Position numbers and translations under genes: made by a program. Positions 57,721 to 64,000 of a DNA stretch of 64,000 bases are shown here, piece after piece. A model generated the notes under the pieces. That model was given only the letters and a program-made list of their open reading frames with translations, made no database searches and was not told the origin of the DNA. This DNA comes from Manis javanica (Eukaryota > Chordata > Mammalia > Pholidota > Manidae): positions 117,752,991-117,816,990 of the forward strand of contig NC_133166.1 in the NCBI RefSeq assembly GCF_040802235.1. The letters are read 5' to 3'. Positions within the stretch are counted from its first letter, which is position 1; every line of letters starts with the position of its first letter.

Positions 57721-58260
57721 TCCTTAAAATAGTCACCGACGTCCTCCAACAACAGCAGTCCCTGCATGGTCACACAAAATGGGCAAGCACGGCCCTGTCC
57801 CCATCGCCTGGCCCCTTCAGGACCTGTTCGCACCACGTTCTTCAGAAGAAAGCCACACTCGAGAGGTCTGGAATGAAGCTCTGCCAACTAGGAGATTTGT
57901 CTCTTCTCTCTTATTTATTTATTTACCTGTTTACTTATTTGTATCAGTACAGACTCTTGGATATTTATTTTATACTTTGGGTTGGAATACAGTACTATCT
58001 TACTTGGATTTTTGTTCAAATTGTTCCAGCTTTGGCCACTGTGAGCTCTTTTGTGTTGGCCCTTGTGTCCTTTTAATACATTCCCTCTCCCCACCCCGTT
58101 TTTTTGAGCACTTCTTTGCTTTCTGCCACTACAAGATGCTCCAGGCTCATCTTGTAGATTTGCTAGGGCCCAAGCCCTAGAATCAGCCATTCTTTCAAGG
58201 AGTCCTGGTTTGTTTTATTACAGAACGGTATTAGAAACCAAGATACAGGCAGTCAGGGGT
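57721..58260 (+). repeat. Interspersed repeat, family unassigned
   Basis: Blocks such as 'ttgttccagctttggccact', 'actacaagatgctccaggct' and 'ctagaatcagccattctttc' are familiar from a common mammalian interspersed repeat, likely L1-derived, but I cannot name the subfamily. Confidence 0.45.
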
Positions 58261-58290
58261 CTTCTGATAAACCAAAGGTCTCCTTCAAAA

Positions 58291-58477
58291 ATGTATCAGT
58301 CTGACGGGAAAGGCAGTATAAACAAAGAGAAGTAATGATTCTATAGCATCTTACTACGCTGATGGACAGTGACCGTAATGGGGTATGTTGGGGGGACTTG
58401 GTAATAGGGGGAGTCTAGTAACCATAATGTTCAAGTAATTGTACATTAACGATACCAAAAAAAACATGTATCAGTCT
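58291..58477 (+). mobile_element. L1 3' UTR insertion with perfect 12-bp target duplication
   Basis: A 163-bp insertion (58303-58465) flanked by ATGTATCAGTCT at 58291-58302 and 58466-58477. It has the same 3' UTR signature (catcttactacgctgatgga) as the L1s at 12.9 and 14.8 kb and ends in an A run. Severely 5'-truncated. Confidence 0.9.
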
Positions 58478-58735
58478 CTGGGTGGGGGAGGGGGAATCAG
58501 AGGGCACAAAAATTCTCAATCATAATATTAATCAGTCACTGGGACAGTAGTACAGCACTGGGAATATAGCCAGTGATTCTGTAACATCTTCCTAAGTTGA
58601 CAGTACTCGCACTAGTGGGAGTGAGGATTTAATAATATGGTAACTGTTGAACCAGAATCACTGTGTATTATACTTGAAACCAGTATAAGATTGTATATCA
58701 ATGATACTTCAATAAAAATATACATATGTGTGTGT
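58478..58735 (+). repeat. Old L1 3' UTR
   Basis: 'ggaatatagccagtgattct', 'gtgtattatacttgaaacca' and 'tgtatatcaatgatacttca' match the terminal region of older L1 subfamilies. An AT-rich, likely L1-derived part continues to about 58980. Confidence 0.7.
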
Positions 58736-58982
58736 TATAATATGAAAGAAATAATATATCAGTCTTCTCTTTTATAGGTCACTTTTTTTTTGGTGTCTGA
58801 TTTTAAAATATCTTTCCTTGAAAGCTTCTTTACTTCAAGGCCTGAAAGATACCCATCAGTATTTTCTATGGGAAAATATAAGGTTTTCTTTTTGACATTT
58901 AAATTCTTAACCCATCTTTAATTGGTTTTTATATATGGTATAAGGTAGACAGCCAATTTCATCTTTTTTTCAAATGGGTGTC

Positions 58983-59543
58983 TGTGATAAGATAAAATAC
59001 ATATACAGCCCTTGTCCTTGGTGCCTGACACCGAGCTCCTAAACCCCTTGGAATTTCCTGGGTGGTAAGAATGTCTTTTCTCCTAATGAGGCCACTCTTG
59101 GTGGACCCCCGGGTAGCTTCGGAATGGGAACTGATCATCAGAAATACCAAGGCAATGATTAGAGGGCTGGGACTTTCAGTTCCACCCCCGAACCTCTGGG
59201 AAGGGGAAGGGCTGGAAATCGAGCTAATCACCAATGGCAATGATTAAACAATCACTCCTGAGTTCTGTAAGTCCTTCTAGGGAATTATTGATCCTGAGAC
59301 AGTCATGGGAACCCCTGATTTATAGCCAGTTGGTCAGAAGTACAGGAAGCAACCTTGGACTTGCTACCGGCATCTAAAGTGGGGGTCTGAGTCCTTAACC
59401 TGCTGGGTTCTGTGCTAATTCCAGAGAGTCAGTGTCAGAATTGAATTGTAGGACACCCTGCTGATATCTGGAAAATTGGAGAATTGGTGGTTGGGTGGAG
59501 GAGAAAACCCACATTTTGGTGTCAGTATTCTGAGCAAAAAACA
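58983..59543 (+). mobile_element. Ancient LTR (solo)
   Basis: Same family as 38205-38960 and 39428-40854. Blocks 'ccgagctcctaaaccccttg', 'tgattagagggctgggactt' and 'gatttatagccagttggtca' are in consensus order. The middle part is shorter than in the 39.4-kb copy. No retroviral genes attached. Confidence 0.7.
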
Positions 59544-60265
59544 GATCACAGCAGTTCGTTGTAATTAGGCCATAACAGCATATTCTTCTCACAGATCCCT
59601 GGATGGACTGCACTGAAATCTGGAGAGGCTATTTAAGAAGGCTTTTCCTTATTCATTACACTGAACAGAGAAGGTACAAAATATCTATGGAAATGCAGAC
59701 ATTTAGAGAGACATTATTCCATGAAACATATTTCACGAAAAGAATAATCTCAAACAAAAACATATATTGTTACAGATGCGGACTACAGAGAAAACTAAAG
59801 CTCAAAAGTTTAAGGAAAACGGATCTTACAGCAAGTTTGGAACGGGGATTCCCTTGTCATCCTCAAATTAGAAAGCAGTGTTAGAACTGAACTGCCATAC
59901 AGCAGGTTTCTTTAAATAGTAATACCACATCAGTAATTTACAGAACAGTTTTACATGTAATTAACATTTGATTGGGGGAAAAATTTGAAACCTAAATGTT
60001 TTCTCTATATGTGGAAAATAAAAAATTCTGTACAGAAAAATCAAGCTGAATTACAAATTATTAGAGTAAATTATTTCAATAAAATATTAAACACAAAACA
60101 ATATACAAAACTATTCTGTACACCAGTAGCAAATAAATAGAAAAGTTTTTTCCTGAGTTGCCATTTACACTAGCAACAAAAACTGAGACCTGAGATTAAA
60201 TCTAACACTACACAGATAACTTCTTTATGAAGAAAAGGATAATATTGTACAGAAATACATTCACA
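59544..60265. other. Gene-free AT-rich stretch
   Basis: A 93-codon + frame (59603-59884) has no recognisable similarity. Sequence at 60000-60260 is possibly L1-derived. Confidence 0.35.
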
Positions 60266-60269
60266 CAAA

Positions 60270-60400
60270 AAATACTGAGTAACCTATCATGTGCCAGGCA
60301 CTGTTCTGTGAGCTGGGGACACAGCAAGACAAGACCCCCTGCTTTCATGAAGCTTAATTCCACCCAGTGGGAGAGCAACAGTAAAAAAATACTCAAATAC
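60270..60400 (-). repeat. L2 3' end, antisense
   Basis: 'cctatcatgtgccaggcact', 'ctggggacacagcaagacaa' and 'cccctgctttcatgaagctt' are the reverse complement of the L2 terminus. Confidence 0.75.
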
Positions 60401-60539
60401 TCAAACACACATAATATATCAAATGGTTACAAGTGCTATGAAAAGACAGATGACAGATGCAATGAAAAGCCTTTATTCAGTGAAGGCATCTTTGATAAGG
60501 TGACATTTGAGCAGAAATCAAAAGAGGTGAGGGAATAAA

Positions 60540-61830
60540 GGAGCTTTCTAAAATAAAATTTTTTAGGTAAGGGAATTGTAAGCATAAAGGAGAAATGCTA
60601 CATATTCATGACTAGGAAAATTTGATGTCATAAAGAAATCAATGCTCCAAAACAATCTGTAAATTCATTACAATTTCAATGCAAATCATAGTATCTGGTC
60701 TTGGGAACTTTATAAGATGATTGTACAGTTCATGTGCAAGAGCAAAGGGTCAAGAATAGTAAGAAAGACATTTTTTAAGGCAAATGCTACCACATTCAAG
60801 CATGTTTTATTTATAAAGTAATCATAGCATGGGGATGGGCGAATAGGCCAGGAGAACATAGAATAAGACTTAAAGTAACTCATGCATATTTGAAACCTTA
60901 ATATATGCAGAAGTAATGTTATAATCAGCAGAGGAAGGATTAACTTCATCAAACGATGTTAGAGAAAAATAAAATTACATCACTACTTAACACCAAACAC
61001 AAAAACACATTCTAAGTGATTAAAAGACCTCAATATGAAAGGCAAATATTTAATATTTTTGGAATAAGAATATCTTTCTGACTTTAAGGTAAGGAAGAAG
61101 TTTTTAAACAAGACACAAAAGCACAAACCACTAAGAAAAGGATTGACAAATCCTACATTAAAAGAAATTTTGTGCATCAGAGACCACAGCATACTAAAAA
61201 GAGAAGCCACAAATGGAAGATACAGTTTCTGAAACTAATATAAGCCAAAAATAGCATCCTACATAAAACATATAAAGTATAACTAAAAATCAGTAAGGAA
61301 AACACCAATAACCCAGCAGGAAAAAAATGTATAGAATATAAACAGTTCATACCACTGAACACATAAAAGAACAGCCAGTGAACTCTTGAGAGATTACATA
61401 ACTTCATTAATCAGAAATATGCAAATTAAAATTACAACAAAATATAATTTCATGTTCTATCAGATTGGCAATATTAAAGCATCTGACTGAACCAGGTGAT
61501 GACAGGGATTTGAAATTGCACAAGTGGCAGCATTAACTGGTACAATTACTATAGGTGAGCAATTTGCAACAGCCTAGAATTGAAAATACTCATAGCTATT
61601 ACCCAGAAATGTCATTCCTAGATTCCCACCTCAGAGAAACTCTCACACATGTGCACAAAACAACATACAAAAGATTTCCCCTGGATTATAGTAGTAAAAA
61701 TGTGGTAATCTGAAAAAGGGTCTAACACTGGGGAACAAAATTAGTTTGTAGAAAATTTCTAAACAGAATACTACAAATGACTAAATCTTCAGAAACCAGG
61801 ACACAAAAGACAGGCAAAATATGTCAAAGA
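60540..61830 (+). repeat. Old L1 (L1M-type), 3' part of ORF2
   Basis: Diverged ORF2 in sense orientation: 'aatgctccaaaacaatctgt', 'aatcagaaatatgcaaatta', 'tctatcagattggcaatatt', 'cagagaaactctcacacatg'. No open frame of note. AT-rich. Confidence 0.65.
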
Positions 61831-62495
61831 TATAATGTTACAAAGAAAAAAAGAAGAAATAGCAGGTTCAACTTAAAATTTTCTTCCAAAAACCAAAAGA
61901 CATAGTGGAATGCCAACAGTCTGAATTTTAACTGACATCTATCCTAAAAGGGAGAGAACCAAAAAATCCATGGGGGTACCACGAATCAGGTGGGTTTGCA
62001 GAATGAATGGAACCTCTCTTCAATCTCCCTGTTCCAAAAATCCACTTGATAACATATCCTCAAGTAGAGGATTTATGAGATATTAAACAATAAAAACAGA
62101 TACTATACTTAATCTTGGACCAAAAAAAACCCAAGACTCCCATCAGGCCTTGCCTCCCAAACTTTCACTCAAGCCCACAAAAGCAGCCTTAAAGCTGTTC
62201 CTTATGAAATTCCGTATCTACTCTCCCAATAACCAGTCTAATCCTTGCCCAGGAAAGCGCCCCAGTGGTACATTCCTCCACAGTCCAGGAAGTAAGGAAA
62301 TTCTGTTTCAAACTGAATTTTTGCCACAGAGCTGTCCTACTGCCAGCTCCCCAAGAGCACTGCTCATTTGCATATCTGCACTCCTCTTGGGGTAGAGCTA
62401 GAGCCACTCCCGGAGCCAAATGAGTAAAGGCAGCCTCCGTCCTCCAGGGACTCCTGTGGGAAGAAGCCTGTCTACAGTTCAAAAGTATTTATTTA
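61831..62495. other. Gene-free stretch
   Basis: No gene or repeat identified with confidence. A 97-codon - frame at 62189-62482 has no known similarity. Confidence 0.35.
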
Positions 62496-62499
62496 AACC

Positions 62500-62960
62500 A
62501 CTTCTTCAGGAGTTTACTTCATAACAGGGCAGGCAATCAATGAATTAGTGACATGCCTCGTCCTACGTGATGGGGATAAAATAACAAATTACACGGACAA
62601 GATTTCTGACCTCATGGACTTTACGCAGGTAAAGAGTAAAGTAGGGCATAGACGGAATGGAGTGGCAGTGGCACTGAAATTGGAAAAGGGAACTGGGTCT
62701 TGTTGGCTCTGTCAGCAGGCACAGACTTTAACCTAAAAGCAAAGGAGAAGCACTGAGGATTTTGAGCTGAGATCAGATTTTTTTATTTACAAGATCACTC
62801 TGGCTACAATGTGGAGAATGGATCAGAAGTGGGCAAGTCAGAGCCACGGAACCAGGTTAGGAATCTGTAGCAGAAATCCAGGCGGAATGGCTTGAACTCA
62901 GGTACTGAGAAAATCTAGAGCAGCCGCTGACGTCTGGAAGCTGACCTGGCCCTCACACTG
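62500..62960 (-). repeat. L2 fragment, antisense
   Basis: 'gatttctgacctcatggact' (reverse L2 3' end) followed by 'agatcactctggctacaatg' and 'tgtggagaatggatcagaag' (reverse L2 ORF2) fits one diverged L2 with internal loss. Confidence 0.55.
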
Positions 62961-64000
62961 GAGATCGCTGGATGAGAATCCATTGGCTTGAGGGAACTTT
63001 CTTGCGATCCAGGATTTAACACTCTGGCAAGGATCCCAAGGAATGAGGCAAAATCACAGCTATGGCGGCTCATAGAAGCCTGGAGAAAGCAATGGCCCAT
63101 GCTAAGTGAAACAGATACACCTGATTTGCCCTAGTAGATAGGAGAGGAAGGGATACAGAGGCTGAAGAAAGTGGGCATGCTGGAATGGAAATATTATGTA
63201 AGGCCAGAAGACCCTCCAGAGATTTGTGTTCCAAGAAAGGGCCCAGAGGACACAATATTCACCAAGGCCATGAGGAATGCTATTGAGTGGGACTTGAGCA
63301 TCAGAAAGGTCAGTGGCAGCCCTTTGCAGGCCAGAGCTGATAACAGAAGAGGCAAACACAGAACTGAGCTACTACCCCCATCAAGCAATAGAAACCAGGT
63401 ATAATGGAGGCACTGCTTCACTGTCAGAAATCAGAAAGCTGCAATTACTGTAAGACAGGCAAGATCAGAGGGGTAGGCATGGGGCCCTGACCCATGGAGA
63501 GTTGTGGACATATCAGAAACGGTATCCATAGAGGGTAAAATAAATGGGAAGCCAACAAGGATACTGCTGTACATCTACAACCCAAAAAGAACAAGAATAA
63601 AGGAGCAGGCTAAGAGCACTCACTGTAAGTGAGTCAAAATCACCTCAGTTCCTGGACTTGAGCCAATTTTCATGTCCAAAATTCAGTTCCTGAAGAGGTA
63701 ACCAAGTTCCTAGGGAAAAGATCCTGAACTGAGTTCCCCCAGTTATGTCAGATCTGCATCCATTCTAAGTTGGACCTATCGAGTCAAAAAGACGAGCCCA
63801 GCAGTAGTCTTTGAAAAGACAGAAATGGTACCTCCAGGATCAAGGGTAAGTGGGACGAGAGGACCCAAGCAAATTCCATGAGCAGGGAGTCCCGAGCCCT
63901 GTGTTACCCACCATACTTGTAAAAGCACAGCTCCCTGATACAAAAGCCCTGGTGGTCAAATAGGGGACTGTACACAAAACATGAACATTGCTACATCAAG
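62961..64000. other. Gene-free stretch to window end
   Basis: No protein, RNA gene or clear repeat recognised. Short frames (up to 85 codons) on both strands are unsupported. Confidence 0.4.

Noticed and set aside
1-64000. CRISPR arrays, operons, prophage or bacterial-type systems
   Set aside because: The sequence is mammalian nuclear DNA with introns, MIR/L1/L2 repeats and CpG islands; no regularly spaced direct repeats of CRISPR type were seen.
54311-64000. Upstream exons of long SLC3A2 isoforms or snoRNA host gene SNHG1
   Set aside because: In human these lie farther upstream than this window reaches, and I saw no C/D-box snoRNA or matching coding exon here.

Overview
The window is nuclear DNA from a placental mammal. 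It carries two host protein-coding genes in convergent (tail-to-tail) order: CHRM1, the M1 muscarinic acetylcholine receptor, on the + strand with an intronless coding exon at 32939-34327; and SLC3A2, the CD98/4F2 heavy chain, on the - strand with nine coding exons between 54054 and 48616. The same neighbours lie side by side on human chromosome 11q12.3, so this is that locus read in the opposite direction. Both proteins are full length and look functional: 462 residues for CHRM1 (460 in human) and 535 for SLC3A2 (529 for the human short form).

Layout. 1-19.3 kb is gene-free and repeat-rich: old L1, L2, MIR and hAT-type debris, one retroposon with a perfect 16-bp target duplication (8132-8571), and a fairly young 5'-truncated L1 (10107-13055) inside older L1 sequence. 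19.3-23.3 kb is CpG-rich with no gene I can assign. 25.1-25.6 kb holds a GT repeat, a polypyrimidine tract and a strong splice donor at 25626/25627, my candidate for the CHRM1 promoter and noncoding first exon. 25.6-32.9 kb would then be the CHRM1 intron, populated mainly by MIR and L2. 32.9-35.4 kb is the CHRM1 coding exon and 3' UTR. 35.4-48.4 kb is the intergenic region, with nested repeats: an L2 carrying a hAT element, three old LTRs, a younger solo LTR inside one of them, and a long L2. 48.5-54.3 kb is SLC3A2 with its CpG-rich promoter. 54.3-64 kb is gene-free and dominated by L1 and L2 remnants plus one more old LTR.

Organism. There are no Alu, rodent B1/B2, carnivore tRNA-Lys SINE, ruminant BovB/tRNA or other recent SINE copies in 64 kb. 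The youngest insertions are L1 copies sharing a distinctive 3' UTR (12.7-13.0, 14.6-14.9 and 58.3-58.5 kb). This suggests a laurasiatherian lineage with little SINE activity, such as a pangolin or a fruit bat. That is an inference and is not proven by the sequence.

The two genes do not form a pathway. CHRM1 is a Gq-coupled neuronal receptor; SLC3A2 is the ancillary subunit of heteromeric amino-acid transporters and an integrin partner. They share only chromosomal position. I found no previously undescribed biological system. The items most worth checking are the unassigned CpG island, the candidate CHRM1 leader exon with its tiny upstream ORF, the changed cysteine and glycosylation sites in SLC3A2, and the unidentified retroposon.
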